From assembly GCF_012027495.1 (NCBI RefSeq), contig NZ_SNUK01000006.1:62001-126000 (forward strand): a stretch of 64,000 nucleotides of DNA, given 5' to 3'. Both the position numbers and the translations under genes were made by a program. Positions within the stretch are counted from its first letter, which is position 1. Each line of letters starts with the position of its first letter. The stretch is from Thermococcus sp. JdF3. GTDB lineage: Archaea > Methanobacteriota_B > Thermococci > Thermococcales > Thermococcaceae. This document shows positions 16,699-27,006 of this stretch, in pieces. The notes under the pieces were generated by a model. The model was given only the letters and a program-made list of their open reading frames with translations. It was not told the origin of the DNA and made no database searches.

Positions 16699-17106
16699 CT
16701 AACCCTTGATTATCTCGAAGGAGTACGTGACCTCGGCACCGCTCAGTTTGACGTGGGCAGAGGCGGAGCAGTACTTGTCCTGACTCAGCTCTATCGCGCG
16801 CCTGGCTTTCTCTTCCTTCACGTCGCCGTATATCCTGTAGTGGAGGTGGATTTTCCGGTATATCTTCGGGTGCTCCTCCCTCCTCTCGCCGCTGATCTCG
16901 ACCTCCAGCCCTTCGATCGGCTCGCGCATCTTCTGGAGAATCATGACGACGTCGTAGGCGGTGCAGCCGGCAACACTCAGAAGGAGGAGCTTCATGGGGC
17001 TTATCCCGCCCTCCCCAAGTATGACGGAGCATTTGTCGCTCTCCACCCTGCCGATGAACTGATAGTCCTTGAACCACTCAACCTTTCCCCTCACAGGTTC
17101 GGTCAT
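16699..17106 (-). CDS. OsmC family protein
   Basis: A 135-residue protein of the OsmC/Ohr superfamily. The buried cysteine motif is visible as SVAGCTAYDVVMILQK, and the second as DKYCSASAHVKLSGAEVTYSFE. OsmC-type enzymes reduce hydroperoxides through a cysteine pair, though many archaeal members are uncharacterised. I use the internal ATG because GGTGATGCTC immediately precedes it; 25 further codons are open upstream but would overlap the promoter of the divergent radical SAM gene. Confidence 0.85.
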   Translation of the reverse strand: MTEPVRGKVEWFKDYQFIGRVESDKCSVILGEGGISPMKLLLLSVAGCTAYDVVMILQKMREPIEGLEVEISGERREEHPKIYRKIHLHYRIYGDVKEEKARRAIELSQDKYCSASAHVKLSGAEVTYSFEIIKG

Positions 17107-17165
17107 GAGCATCACCGGTTCCACCTCGGGCAAGGACTTTAAAGGGGTTTCTGAAACTTGAGGTG

Positions 17166-18008
17166 ATGTACATACGTCCATTTGACCCCTGGAAGGCGAA
17201 GCTCTGCACCTGCCCCTTCAAGTACACGCTGAACATCTATACCGGCTGCGACCACGCGTGCGTTTACTGCTACATAACGGGCTACATCCCCAACGCCTTC
17301 CGCGTGCGGACGAAGGAGGCTCTTCTGCCAAAGCTGGAGAGGGAGCTCAGGCGGTTCGACAAAAGGTACATCATCGCCCTCTCCTACTCCTCCGACCCCT
17401 ACCCGACGGTGGAGCGTGAGCTGGGCATAACCCGGAGCGTTCTCAAGCTCTTCAGGCGCTACGACGTCCGCTGCCTGCTCCTCACGAAGTCGGATATCTT
17501 TGAGCGCGACCTGGACGTTCTGAGCAATCTCAAGTGCGCCGTCGGAATAACGGTAACCACGGTGGATAAACGGAAGGCGAAGCTGCTGGAGCCGAATGCT
17601 CCCTCCCCGAGGGCGAGAATAAGGGCCCTCCTGAAGGCAAAGAAAGCTGGAATTCCCGTCTACGCGCGCATAGACCCGATAATACCCTTCTACACCTGGG
17701 AGGACTTCGAGGAGACGCTCGACGCTTTAAGCTTCGTGAGTCACATAACCGTCTCAACGCTGAAGCTCAGGCCGGACTCGAAGAAACGGATGTTCGCCAA
17801 GTTTCCGGAGCTGATGGAGAGGCTCTGGCCCCTCTACGAGAGGGGGGAGAAGATTGGGGGATACCACTACCTGCCTCGCGGGCTGAGGTTTGGGATCCTA
17901 AGGGAAGCGGAGAGAAAGGTTTTGGAAAGGGGAATCAGCTTTGGCTCGTGTCGGGAGGGTTATCGGTCGTTTCCGAGCTGTGATGGCTCTCACCTTGTTC
18001 CTCCGTAA
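17166..18008 (+). CDS. Radical SAM protein, SplB-like
   Basis: A 280-residue radical SAM enzyme. The cluster-binding motif is Cys28-X3-Cys32-X2-Cys35 (CDHACVYCY), preceded by a second cysteine pair (CTC, residues 14-16). The layout, including SYSSDPYPTVE and the SAM-binding strand RIDPIIPFYTW, matches the Rv2578c/SPL-like subgroup (COG1533) of unknown substrate rather than true spore photoproduct lyase. A late cysteine pair (SCREGYRSFPSC) could hold an auxiliary site. Its last 74 bases overlap the convergent C26 amidotransferase gene, unusually long for this genome. Confidence 0.83.
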   Translation: MYIRPFDPWKAKLCTCPFKYTLNIYTGCDHACVYCYITGYIPNAFRVRTKEALLPKLERELRRFDKRYIIALSYSSDPYPTVERELGITRSVLKLFRRYDVRCLLLTKSDIFERDLDVLSNLKCAVGITVTTVDKRKAKLLEPNAPSPRARIRALLKAKKAGIPVYARIDPIIPFYTWEDFEETLDALSFVSHITVSTLKLRPDSKKRMFAKFPELMERLWPLYERGEKIGGYHYLPRGLRFGILREAERKVLERGISFGSCREGYRSFPSCDGSHLVPP

Positions 18009-18822
18009 TGGATGAGGCTTCTTCGATTTCCGCCTTCCCGAGCTTTTCCCTGAGCTCCGCCTCTATCTCGACCCTCTCAAGCTCGAGCCTCTTCGCCCGG
18101 TACTCGGCCGCGGCCCTTACGAGGGCTCCGTACAGTCTCTCCATCTCGGGCAGGTATTCGGGCTGCCACTGGACGCCCAGAATGAATCCTTCGGTGCCCT
18201 CCGCTCCTTCTATCGCTTCGATCAGCCCATCGACCGCGTACGCAACCGGCCGGATTCCTTCGCCCACCCTCTTGACGGCCTGGTGGTGGAAGCTGTTCAC
18301 CCGGAGGTAGACCTCGTTGGTACCCTCTATGTCCAGCTTGTCCTTGAGTATCCCGTAGAGCTTTGAGTTCATCTTTATCCTGACCCCGTGGACACGCTGG
18401 CTTGGCCCTATGAGTTTGAGCTCCCAGTCGTGCTTTATTGCCTTGGGTATCTCGTTGAGGTCTTGGTAGAGGGTTCCGCCCAGGGCCACGTTTATGACCT
18501 GCATGCCCCTGCAGATACCGAGTATTGGAACACCCCTCTCAACGGCCTTTTTCACGAGGCTTATCTCAAACTCGTCCCTGTCAACATCGACGTACTTGAT
18601 GGCACTGGAGGGGTCCTCCCCGTAGAAGTGGGGGTGAACGTCGGGCCCCTCTATGAGGAGTATGCCATCGACGTGCTCCAGAACCTCGTCCGGTGATGCG
18701 GCGGTGTTGAAAACCGCGGGGGTTCCGCCGGCCGCCGCGACCTTCTCGATGTGGGTTCTGTCCAGAAACAGCCTGTTCCTCGAGTGGTCAATCTGACCGA
18801 TTATACCGATCAGCGGTTTCAT
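17935..18822 (-). CDS. Class I glutamine amidotransferase, peptidase C26 (gamma-glutamyl-gamma-aminobutyrate hydrolase-like)
   Basis: A 295-residue protein with the PuuD-type layout: start KPLIGIIGQIDHS, oxyanion strand DGILLIEGPDVHPHFYG, nucleophile elbow ILGICRGMQVINVALGG, and the His/Glu pair in VQWQPEYLP. Enzymes of this family cleave gamma-glutamyl amides, but some act in other amidotransfer reactions. GGTGATAGTC sets the start at the internal ATG. The C-terminal 60 residues are charged and Ser/Thr/Glu-rich, without family similarity, and are the part overlapping the radical SAM gene on the other strand. Confidence 0.85.
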   Translation of the reverse strand: MKPLIGIIGQIDHSRNRLFLDRTHIEKVAAAGGTPAVFNTAASPDEVLEHVDGILLIEGPDVHPHFYGEDPSSAIKYVDVDRDEFEISLVKKAVERGVPILGICRGMQVINVALGGTLYQDLNEIPKAIKHDWELKLIGPSQRVHGVRIKMNSKLYGILKDKLDIEGTNEVYLRVNSFHHQAVKRVGEGIRPVAYAVDGLIEAIEGAEGTEGFILGVQWQPEYLPEMERLYGALVRAAAEYRAKRLELERVEIEAELREKLGKAEIEEASSITEEQGESHHSSETTDNPPDTSQS

Positions 18823-18888
18823 GACTATCACCTTAACTGGGGTTCTAAGAAGGGGATAAAAAGCTTTGCGAAAGGAAAAGAAGAGGGG

Positions 18889-20160
18889 TCAGCCCTTGAG
18901 GGCCTTCATCTCTTCCTCTATGACCTCGGCGAGCCTCTTGACGCCCTCGCGTATCTTCTCCTCGGGCACGTAGGTGAAGTTCAGGCGCATCGTGTTCTTG
19001 ACGTCGCGGTGGGCGAAGAACGCCTCGCCGGGAACGTAGGCGACGCCCTTGGAGACGGCTTTCTCCATCATGAGCTTGGTGTCGATGCCCTCCGGGAGGG
19101 TGACCCAGATGAACATTCCTCCCTCGGGCTTGGTCCACCTGACACCCTCGGGCATGTACTCCTCGAGGGCCTCGAGCATGGCATCCCTGCGGGGCCTGTA
19201 GAACTCGATTATCTTCGGTATCTGCTCGTCGAGGTAGCCCTCCTCAACGTACTTCCAGGCGATGAGCTGCGCGAGCGTGTTGGCGCAGAGATCAACGGCC
19301 TGTTTGGCTATCTCCATCTTTCTTATGAAGTGCGGGTGGGCGGCTATCCATCCGAGCCTGAATCCTGGCGCGAGTATCTTTGAGAACGTTCCGAGGTAGA
19401 GGACCCTTCCCTCGTCGTCGAAGTGCTTGATCGGCGGGATGGGCTCTCCGGAGTAGCGGAGCTCCGCGTAGGGGCTGTCCTCAACGATGAGGAAGTCGTA
19501 TTCCCTCGCGAGCTCGATGAGCCTCTTCCTCCTGTCGAGGCTCATGGTGACGCCCATCGGGTTCTGGAAAGTTGAGACCGTGTAAACGAATTTGATCTTC
19601 TTGCCCTCGGCGTTGAGCTTTCTGAGCTTCTCCTCGAGGAGGTCGACCATCATACCGTTGTCGTCCATGGGAATGCTGATAAACTCGGGGTCGTAGTACT
19701 TAAACGCGTTGAGTGCCGCGAGGTAGGTCGGTCCCTCGACGACGACCATGTCTCCGGGGTTGATGAACGTCCTTCCGATGAGATCGAGGGCCTGCTGGCT
19801 GCCGGCCACCATCATTATCTCGACCTTGCTGGTCGGAATGCCGTAGCGCTTCTCCATCCAGTCCGCGAGGGTAAGGCGGAGCGGGGTGAAGCCCTTGGTG
19901 GTTCCGTACTGGAGCGCCTTGTCGGCGTGGTGGGTGAGAACGTCCTGGGCTATCTCCCTGATCTTCTCAACAGGGAAGGTCTCCGGGGCGGGTAGGCCGC
20001 CGGCGAGGGAGATGACGTCAGAGCTCTCGACGAGCTTGAGGAGCTCCCTGATCTCCGAGGCCTTCATCCTCTGGGCCTTGTCCGAGAAGTACGTCTCAAA
20101 ATCCAGTGAACCTGAACCCAGCTTGCGCATGAGTTTTTCCTCCACTTCCGTTCCCCCCAT
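18889..20160 (-). CDS. PLP-dependent aminotransferase, class I/II (multi-substrate, KAT/AAD-like)
   Basis: About 423 residues with the fold-type I aminotransferase pattern: substrate arm SLAGGLPAPETFP, GSQQALDLIGRTFINPGD, the TFQNPMGVTMS asparagine motif, and the PLP lysine in YLGTFSKILAPGFRLGW. It resembles the kynurenine/2-aminoadipate aminotransferase group known in Pyrococcus and Thermus, which uses 2-oxoglutarate with aromatic, aliphatic or aminoadipate donors. The start is uncertain: ATG at 20160 (MGGTEVEE) or at 20130 (MRKLGSG, with GGAGG upstream). It is divergent from the R15P isomerase gene across about 220 bases. Confidence 0.9.
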   Translation of the reverse strand: MGGTEVEEKLMRKLGSGSLDFETYFSDKAQRMKASEIRELLKLVESSDVISLAGGLPAPETFPVEKIREIAQDVLTHHADKALQYGTTKGFTPLRLTLADWMEKRYGIPTSKVEIMMVAGSQQALDLIGRTFINPGDMVVVEGPTYLAALNAFKYYDPEFISIPMDDNGMMVDLLEEKLRKLNAEGKKIKFVYTVSTFQNPMGVTMSLDRRKRLIELAREYDFLIVEDSPYAELRYSGEPIPPIKHFDDEGRVLYLGTFSKILAPGFRLGWIAAHPHFIRKMEIAKQAVDLCANTLAQLIAWKYVEEGYLDEQIPKIIEFYRPRRDAMLEALEEYMPEGVRWTKPEGGMFIWVTLPEGIDTKLMMEKAVSKGVAYVPGEAFFAHRDVKNTMRLNFTYVPEEKIREGVKRLAEVIEEEMKALKG

Positions 20161-20203
20161 TAAATGCACACTTTTGAGCACGTCACCAATTCTATACACT
20201 TAA

Positions 20204-21352
<1,149 letters not shown>

Positions 21353-21403
21353 GGCTCTTCTCCCTTTATTCCCCGTCTTGTCGATGGTGAAAAGTGAAAG
21401 GCT

Positions 21404-22327
21404 TTAGCCTTTGACTTTTCCCGCGGTGAAGGCTTCCGCGTAGGCCTTCACGACCTCCTTTTCCTCAGCGAGTATCATGAGAACCCTGACCAGATCCATG
21501 CCCTTGACCTCGGCGAACTCCACGTAGAGGTACTCGTCGCCCCTGCGGTAGAGCTTGACGCTGAGCGGCTTGAAGCAGTCGTTTTCCATGGGTGCGGTCC
21601 AGAGTTCGGTCTCTTCGAAGCCCTGGGCTTTAATGGAAGCCTCAAACCTCTCGATCAGCGTTTCTATCGGGCAGGTGCAGGTCGCTTTAAGCTCCACAGG
21701 GGTCTCGAAGAAGATGTGGTAGTCCCTGAAGTCCGTCCAGGTCCTGGTCGGCGTCAGGACGGTGAGTTTCCAGGTTGTGTTGGCCGTTGGAATGTACTGA
21801 ACCGCGAAGTAGGCCTTTCCCGGCGGCAGTTCCAGCCACCGCCCGTTCCCTTCTCCCCAGCAGTCCCTAGCGTGTTTTGGAGGGGTTTCGTTCCTTAAAA
21901 CCGCCTGGTAGAAGGATTGCCCGCTCTCCCTTCCTACCAGGGCCAGTGTAAAGCCGCCCATGGAGCACGGCACAGTCAGGTTGAACTTCTCCGGCCAGTG
22001 GATTAAGTAGGCGTTCCAGCCCTCCGGCGGGGAGGTGAGGTTCATGTTGGGGTAAACGACGAACCAGTCGTCCAGTGTAATCTCGGAGCCGTTGGTCACT
22101 TCGGTGATTCTTTTGCCTATCCACCCGCCGATTAGGGCGTTTTCTGGCTGCTTTGAATAGATAGTAAGCCTGCATTCCGGGCTACATTCCTGGGGACTTA
22201 ACGTCTGGTTGTTGGGAGGGGTTGTTCCCTTTTCCCTGAAGTGGGGAATACTCAGCGTAGCGATCACTACCAGGGCTATCAGCAGAAAGATGAAAAAATG
22301 GAGCTTGGGTTTCTTGGAGCCTTTCAT
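21404..22327 (-). CDS. Secreted/anchored protein, paralog B of a three-member family
   Basis: A 307-residue protein with an N-terminal hydrophobic segment (about residues 9-28) and an extracellular domain with cysteine pairs (SPECRLTI, VPCSMGG, CTCPIE). The block KAYFAVQYIPTANTTWKL and the last 80 residues, ending YLYVEFAEVKGMDLVRVLMI, recur in paralogs A and C. It starts 64 bases after the stop of paralog C with GGAGGGTGAAGG before its ATG and no clear promoter of its own, so it probably follows C in one transcript. Function unknown. Confidence 0.7.
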   Translation of the reverse strand: MKGSKKPKLHFFIFLLIALVVIATLSIPHFREKGTTPPNNQTLSPQECSPECRLTIYSKQPENALIGGWIGKRITEVTNGSEITLDDWFVVYPNMNLTSPPEGWNAYLIHWPEKFNLTVPCSMGGFTLALVGRESGQSFYQAVLRNETPPKHARDCWGEGNGRWLELPPGKAYFAVQYIPTANTTWKLTVLTPTRTWTDFRDYHIFFETPVELKATCTCPIETLIERFEASIKAQGFEETELWTAPMENDCFKPLSVKLYRRGDEYLYVEFAEVKGMDLVRVLMILAEEKEVVKAYAEAFTAGKVKG

Positions 22328-22390
22328 AGTGGCCTTCACCCTCCGTAGATGGGTTGACTATGGTCAATATCTGTTGGTTACGTCTCAAGC

Positions 22391-23350
22391 TTAATTTTGG
22401 GAGACCAGCGTTCCAGCACTGAACGCCTGTGCGTAGGCTTTCACGACTTTCTCATCGCCCATTATCATGAGAACTCTAACCAAATCCATGCCCTTGACCT
22501 CGGCGAACTCCACGTAGAGGTACTCGTCGCCTTTGCGATATATGTATATCTCTATTTGTGAGAATATTTCGTTGGGGGTACTCTTTTCACCAGATACCAT
22601 CGTGCTAAAACCTGCCTCGGCTATTCCGTCCAAAACCTTTTTGATAATTGTGTGGCTGTTGCAGTAACAGGGGCTCGTAAAGTTCTTCACCCACAGTTCT
22701 GGATGGCCACAGACACTTAGATAGTCGATTACTCTACTGCAATAAACATGATCCCATTTGTCCCAACTAGTATTAGCCAGTGGAATGGCATATGTTGCCA
22801 TATGCACCCTTCCGGGTGGCAGTTCTGATTCATAGTTTACGGTTTTTAGAAATATGCATCTCTCGTTTGTAAGGTCGATCTGGGAAGAGGTTGATACGCA
22901 TAGGCCCAAATCGTGAAAACCCTTACTTGTAGAGTTGTTGTCCAGGGTAGCTTCTCCTCCCTGGATGTAACATGGAACGGTTATCCCAATTTCATGAGTC
23001 CAGTTTTGAAGGTACATCTTTCCTGCTGTTATGGATTTATTTAGGTCTGTCTTTGGAATTATTATTATGTTTTCATTAAATCTTACAGCTGAATTATTGG
23101 GAAGTCTCTCTGATACAATAATGTTCCCAAAAGAGTTTAATCCTGGGATAGTGTTCACATCATTTTTGCATTGATTTTCCATCAGATAGTGCTTCTCACT
23201 CTGATGGCCTTGACTTTGGGAAACATTAATCTGGCCTGACAGACTACCATGACTGGAGACGTTATTGTTACTCGCTTCGTGATCTGCGTAAGTAATAGTC
23301 AGAATAAAAATAACAAAAAGCACTGAAATAATATAAAGGGTCTTATTCAT
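22391..23350 (-). CDS. Secreted/anchored protein, paralog C of a three-member family
   Basis: A 319-residue protein opening with a signal-anchor (MNKTLYIISVLFVIFILTIT) and an Asn/Ser-rich extracellular domain. The C-terminal block (EYLYVEFAEVKGMDLVRVLMI onward) is close to identical with paralogs A and B, whereas the rest is much more diverged and its DNA is far AT-richer, a sign of a conserved or gene-converted 3' end. The start has GGAGGAGGTG at good spacing and overlaps, as ATGA, the end of a decayed upstream frame. Function unknown. Confidence 0.7.
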   Translation of the reverse strand: MNKTLYIISVLFVIFILTITYADHEASNNNVSSHGSLSGQINVSQSQGHQSEKHYLMENQCKNDVNTIPGLNSFGNIIVSERLPNNSAVRFNENIIIIPKTDLNKSITAGKMYLQNWTHEIGITVPCYIQGGEATLDNNSTSKGFHDLGLCVSTSSQIDLTNERCIFLKTVNYESELPPGRVHMATYAIPLANTSWDKWDHVYCSRVIDYLSVCGHPELWVKNFTSPCYCNSHTIIKKVLDGIAEAGFSTMVSGEKSTPNEIFSQIEIYIYRKGDEYLYVEFAEVKGMDLVRVLMIMGDEKVVKAYAQAFSAGTLVSQN

Positions 23351-23612
23351 TTTCGGGGCACCTCCTCCAGTGAAGTTGGGCATATTCCTGATGGACAGGA
23401 ATTTGGTTTGACAGTAACTATTGTTGCTCCCGGTAGGCTGTCAACGATCACCCAGTCGGAAGTTGGTCTGCCATTAAGCCACGATGCCCGTGTAGTATGA
23501 ACGTAAATATGACGGGTGCCATCACTGTACTCACGGCCCTATAAGTAATACTGCCGCGGCTTTCCGGCCCATAACCTGCACCTCCAGTGGGGAATGGCAT
23601 TACAAAATATGC
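23347..23612 (-). pseudogene. Decayed frame between the leader repeat and paralog C
   Basis: Between the 54-bp leader and paralog C, two overlapping minus-strand frames look coding but neither is whole. The first (from about 23612) reads AYFVMPFPTGGAGYGPES and is reminiscent of the family block KAYFAVQYIPT; the second (23538 to 23347, stop overlapping the paralog C start) reads REYSDGTRHIYVHTTRASW and continues with two cysteines but has no start codon. A frameshift near 23540 would join them. I read this as the remnant of a deleted fourth gene. Confidence 0.4.
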
Positions 23613-23619
23613 CGTTGGA

Positions 23620-23673
23620 CTATTTAACCCTTTCTATCACCAGAAGTGAAATTTCGGCCAAAACCAAGTTATA
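23620..23673 (-). repeat. 54-bp leader repeat, copy 2
   Basis: Same sequence and orientation as 15929-15982 (one mismatch by eye), upstream of the decayed frame and the paralog C/B genes, 7.7 kb from copy 1. It carries the TATA-like TTATAACTT at its outer end. Confidence 0.85.
23635..23651 (-). promoter_or_regulatory. TGM-like operator (TrmBL1/Tgr site) of the paralog C/B unit
   Basis: Minus strand TTTCAC-TTCTG-GTGATA, one base from the TATCAC-N5-GTGATA consensus; the only difference from copy 1 lies in the five-base spacer. Position relative to the TATA element is the same as in copy 1. Confidence 0.65.
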
Positions 23674-23848
23674 TTATGGCGAACCCCATACAATTTTAAA
23701 CCCCTACACAGGTTCTTAAAACTCTCAAGCTAACGGTGCTCATTGACTGTTGGGGGGTCTCCGCGGAAGTTGATGCAAAGAACACACAAGGGTTTAAAAC
23801 GCCTAACCCTTTTATACTTCGGAAACAAAAACCGAGAGGGTGATGATG

Positions 23849-25126
23849 ATGAAAGCTTACATAGCGGAGAACGTCAGGGGCATCTATGCCTTTGACGAGA
23901 GCGGTAATCTCATCGATCAGAAGGTCTTCTCCGGAAGGCCGGAGGTGAGCCTCGACAAGCTCCTCAAGGGCGAGCCGAGCGATGAGCTTTTGGCCTTCCT
24001 CGACGAGCTGAGCGGGGAGGGCTACGACGAGTTCGTGGTTGAGGACTCGGAGCTTAGCAGGAAGCTCAAGGAGCTCGGCTACAACGCCACCGCCGAGTTC
24101 CCGAACGTGGCAGGAGAAAAGCTCCGCTCAAGCCCCGGGGAGTTCCTCGGCGAGAAGTGGTTCGACGAGTACTTCAACGTCGGCGTCGCTCTCACCAGGC
24201 TCCGCATACAGGAGCAGAGCGGCGCGCGCGACAAGATGATTATACAGGCCATCGAAGCCTTAGACGACATTGACAAGGTCATAAACCTCCTCGTCTCCAG
24301 GCTGAGGGAGTGGTACGGCCTCCACTTCCCTGAGCTGGATGAGATACTGCCCAAGCACGAGCAGTACGTGGCCTTCGTCAAGGAGGTTGGCCCGAGGGAG
24401 AACGCCACGGAGGAGAGGCTCAGGAGTCTTGGTTTCCCGGATTCCAAGGTGGAGAAGATACTGAAGGCCGCAGAGACATCAATGGGCGCTCCGCTCGGCA
24501 AGTTCGACAGCGACATCATAATGAAGCTGGCCAGCGAGATAAACGACCTCTACAAGCTCAGGAAGGAGATAGAGGACTACCTGGAGACGGCCATGGATGA
24601 GGTCGCACCGAACCTGAAAGCTTTGGTCGGTGCGAAGCTCGCCGCCCGCCTTATGAGCCTTGCAGGAGGTCTCAAGGAGCTCGCCATAATGCCCGCCTCG
24701 ACGATACAGGTCCTCGGTGCCGAGAAGGCCCTCTTCAGGCACCTGAGGAGCGGTGCTAAACCTCCAAAGCACGGCGTCATCTTCCAGTATCCTGCCATAA
24801 ACCGCTCACCGTGGTGGCAGAGGGGTAAGATCGCGAGAGCTTTGGCAGGAAAGCTCGCCATAGCGGCGCGCGTTGACTACTTCTCCGGCGAGTACATAGC
24901 CGAGGAGCTGAAGCAGGAGATAGAGCAGCGCATCCAGGAGATAAAGCAGAAGTATCCGAACCCGCCCAAGAGGAAGGCCAAGCCTGAAAAGAAGAAGAAA
25001 AAGAAGAAGTTCAAGGGTAAGGAGAAGAAGGGTAAGGGCTTCGGCGGCAAGAAGAAGGAAAAGGCCGGAAAGGGTAAGAAGGGCGAGAAAGGCGGAAAGA
25101 AAAAGAAGAAGGGCGGCAAGAGGTGA
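23849..25126 (+). CDS. nop5: C/D box RNP core protein Nop56/Nop5
   Basis: A 425-residue archaeal Nop5/56 protein. Order: fibrillarin-binding N-terminal domain (residues 1-120), coiled-coil (about 125-245), NOP domain with GAKLAARLMSLAGGLKELAIMP and HLRSGAKPPKHGVIFQYP, then a roughly 55-residue Lys/Gly-rich tail. With fibrillarin and L7Ae it forms the RNP that 2'-O-methylates RNA under C/D box guides. GGTGATGATG precedes the chosen ATG; TTTTATACTT about 35 bases upstream is the likely TATA box. Fibrillarin follows after five bases, the usual archaeal pairing. Confidence 0.95.
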   Translation: MKAYIAENVRGIYAFDESGNLIDQKVFSGRPEVSLDKLLKGEPSDELLAFLDELSGEGYDEFVVEDSELSRKLKELGYNATAEFPNVAGEKLRSSPGEFLGEKWFDEYFNVGVALTRLRIQEQSGARDKMIIQAIEALDDIDKVINLLVSRLREWYGLHFPELDEILPKHEQYVAFVKEVGPRENATEERLRSLGFPDSKVEKILKAAETSMGAPLGKFDSDIIMKLASEINDLYKLRKEIEDYLETAMDEVAPNLKALVGAKLAARLMSLAGGLKELAIMPASTIQVLGAEKALFRHLRSGAKPPKHGVIFQYPAINRSPWWQRGKIARALAGKLAIAARVDYFSGEYIAEELKQEIEQRIQEIKQKYPNPPKRKAKPEKKKKKKKFKGKEKKGKGFGGKKKEKAGKGKKGEKGGKKKKKGGKR

Positions 25127-25131
25127 GGTAG

Positions 25132-25812
25132 ATGAGGATTAAGAAGCACAGGTTCCCCGGTGTTTACGTCTTCGTTGATGAGGACGGGAGCGAGAGGATA
25201 GCCACCAAGAACCTCGTTCCGGGCCAGAAGGTCTACGGCGAGAGGCTGATAAAGTCTGAGGGTGAGGAGTACAGGATATGGAATCCGAGCAGGTCGAAGC
25301 TCGGTGCGGCCATACTGAACGGTCTCGAGAACTTCCCGATAAAGCCAGGCTCAAAGGTTCTCTACCTCGGAGTGGCAAGCGGAACCACCGCCAGCCACGT
25401 CAGCGACGTTGTTGGCTGGGAGGGTAAGGTGTTCGGCGTTGAGTTCTCCCCACGCGTCCTGAGGGAGCTGGTGCCCCTTGTGGAGGAGCGCAGGAACCTC
25501 GTCCCGATACTCGGCGACGCCACCAAGCCGGAGGGCTACCGTGCGCTGGTCCCCAAGGTTGACGTCATCTTCGAGGACGTGGCCCAGCCGACGCAGGCAA
25601 AGATACTCATAGACAACGCCAGAGTCTTCCTGAAGAGCGGTGGCTACGCCATGATAAGCGTCAAAAGCAGGAGCATCGACGTCACGAAGGAGCCCGAGCA
25701 GGTCTTTAAGGAGGTCGAGAAGGAGCTCTCCGAGTACTTCGAGGTCGTTGAGAGGCTTTCACTCGAGCCCTATGAGAAGGACCACGCGCTGTTCGTCGTG
25801 AGGAAACCGTGA
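25132..25812 (+). CDS. flpA: Fibrillarin-like rRNA/tRNA 2'-O-methyltransferase
   Basis: A 226-residue protein of standard archaeal fibrillarin length. The SAM-binding motif I is [17 protein letters not shown], with [13 protein letters not shown] (motif II acidic residue), the catalytic-site aspartate in [13 protein letters not shown] and the lysine in AMISVKSRS. It supplies the catalytic subunit of the C/D box methylation RNP and binds the N-terminal domain of the adjacent Nop56. Gene order nop56-flpA with a five-base gap indicates one transcript. Confidence 0.96.
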   Translation: MRIKKHRFPGVYVFVDEDGSERIATKNLVPGQKVYGERLIKSEGEEYRIWNPSRSKLGAAILNGLENFPIKPGSKVLYLGVASGTTASHVSDVVGWEGKVFGVEFSPRVLRELVPLVEERRNLVPILGDATKPEGYRALVPKVDVIFEDVAQPTQAKILIDNARVFLKSGGYAMISVKSRSIDVTKEPEQVFKEVEKELSEYFEVVERLSLEPYEKDHALFVVRKP

Positions 25813-25880
25813 CCTTCTTTATCCTTTTCTGTCCCCTTTCTTCGCCAATCGTCGAAAAAACCTTTTACTTTCACCGAAAG

Positions 25881-25890
25881 ACTTTTATAA
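25881..25890 (+). promoter_or_regulatory. Promoter of the HMG-CoA synthase operon
   Basis: ACTTTTATAA preceded by purine-rich CGAAAG (BRE-like) lies about 60 bases before the HMG-CoA synthase ATG, predicting a start near 25911 and a 33-base leader with a GTAGGTGATG ribosome binding site. Confidence 0.55.
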
Positions 25891-25943
25891 CTCTCCCCTG
25901 AACCTTAGCCGAAGTTACGTTCAGCTTTTGTAGGTGATGCCCC

Positions 25944-26996
25944 ATGAAAAAGCTCCTGAAGCCAAGGCGCGAAGTCGGCATCGTCGGCTACGGTGCCTAC
26001 GTCCCGATGTATAGAATCAAGGCCGAAGAGATAGGAAGGGTCTGGGGAGTTTCCAGCTTCCCGATACAGGAGAAGGCCGTTCCGGGCCTTGACGAGGATG
26101 CGCTCACGATAGGAATTGAGGCCGCGAGAAACGCACTCAGGAGGGCCCGGATAGAGCCGGCGCTCATCAGGGCCGTCTGGTTCGGAAGCGAGAGCAAGCC
26201 CTACGCGGTCAAGCCCACCGGCACGGTCATAGCCGAGGCAATCGGTGCAACCCCCGACGTCAGCACGGCTGACTTCGAGTTCGCCTGTAAGGCCGGAACC
26301 GAGGCCCTGCAGACTGCCATAGGCTTCGTTGGCTCAGAGATGGCCGACTACGCCATGGCCATTGGAGCGGACACCGCCCAGGGAAGGCCCGGCGATCACC
26401 TTGAGTTCACCGCCGGTGCCGGTGGAGCGGCCTTCATAGTCGGCGAGAAGAGCAGCGAGACCGTTGCCTACTTCGAGGGCAGCTATTCATACGTTACCGA
26501 CACGCCGGACTTCTGGAGGCGCCAGCACGAGCACTACCCTAGGCACGGAAACAGGTTCACCGGCGAGCCGGCCTACTTCCACCACATAGTCAACGCGGCT
26601 AAGACCCTCATGGAGGAGCTCGACCTCACGGTGGACGACTTCGACTACGCCGTCTTCCACCAGCCGAACGTCAAGTTCCCACTCACCGTTGCCAAAATCC
26701 TTGGCATTCCGAAGGAGAAGGTTCTTCCTGGCCTGCTCACCGGAATCATCGGAAACACCTACAGCGGCGCCACGATGGTTGGTGTCTCTGCCGTTCTCGA
26801 CATTGCCAAGCCAGGGGACAGGATTCTGTGGGTCAGCTTCGGCTCGGGTGCTGGAAGCGACGCCTTCAGCATCGTCGTTCAGGACGCCATCGAGGAGAAG
26901 CGCGAGCTGGCTCCGAAGACCATGGACTACGTGAACAGGAAGAAGTACATCGACTACGCCCTCTACGCGAAGGCGAGGAGAAAGTTCATCATGTGA
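25944..26996 (+). CDS. Hydroxymethylglutaryl-CoA synthase
   Basis: A 350-residue thiolase-fold enzyme condensing acetyl-CoA with acetoacetyl-CoA to HMG-CoA, the mevalonate entry step for archaeal isoprenoid lipids. The acylated cysteine is Cys115 ([10 protein letters not shown]), with the histidine in [18 protein letters not shown] and the family start [17 protein letters not shown]. Archaeal HMGS of this type forms a complex with the thiolase and DUF35 protein encoded by the next two genes, which passes acetoacetyl-CoA between active sites. First gene of a tight three-gene operon. Confidence 0.95.
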   Translation: MKKLLKPRREVGIVGYGAYVPMYRIKAEEIGRVWGVSSFPIQEKAVPGLDEDALTIGIEAARNALRRARIEPALIRAVWFGSESKPYAVKPTGTVIAEAIGATPDVSTADFEFACKAGTEALQTAIGFVGSEMADYAMAIGADTAQGRPGDHLEFTAGAGGAAFIVGEKSSETVAYFEGSYSYVTDTPDFWRRQHEHYPRHGNRFTGEPAYFHHIVNAAKTLMEELDLTVDDFDYAVFHQPNVKFPLTVAKILGIPKEKVLPGLLTGIIGNTYSGATMVGVSAVLDIAKPGDRILWVSFGSGAGSDAFSIVVQDAIEEKRELAPKTMDYVNRKKYIDYALYAKARRKFIM

Positions 26997-27006
26997 GGTG
27001 GTTGAG

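Noticed and set aside
24960-25126. Lys/Gly-rich repeat tail of Nop56 as a separate element
   Set aside because: Such lysine-rich C-termini are normal for archaeal Nop5/56 proteins and the codons continue in frame to the stop.
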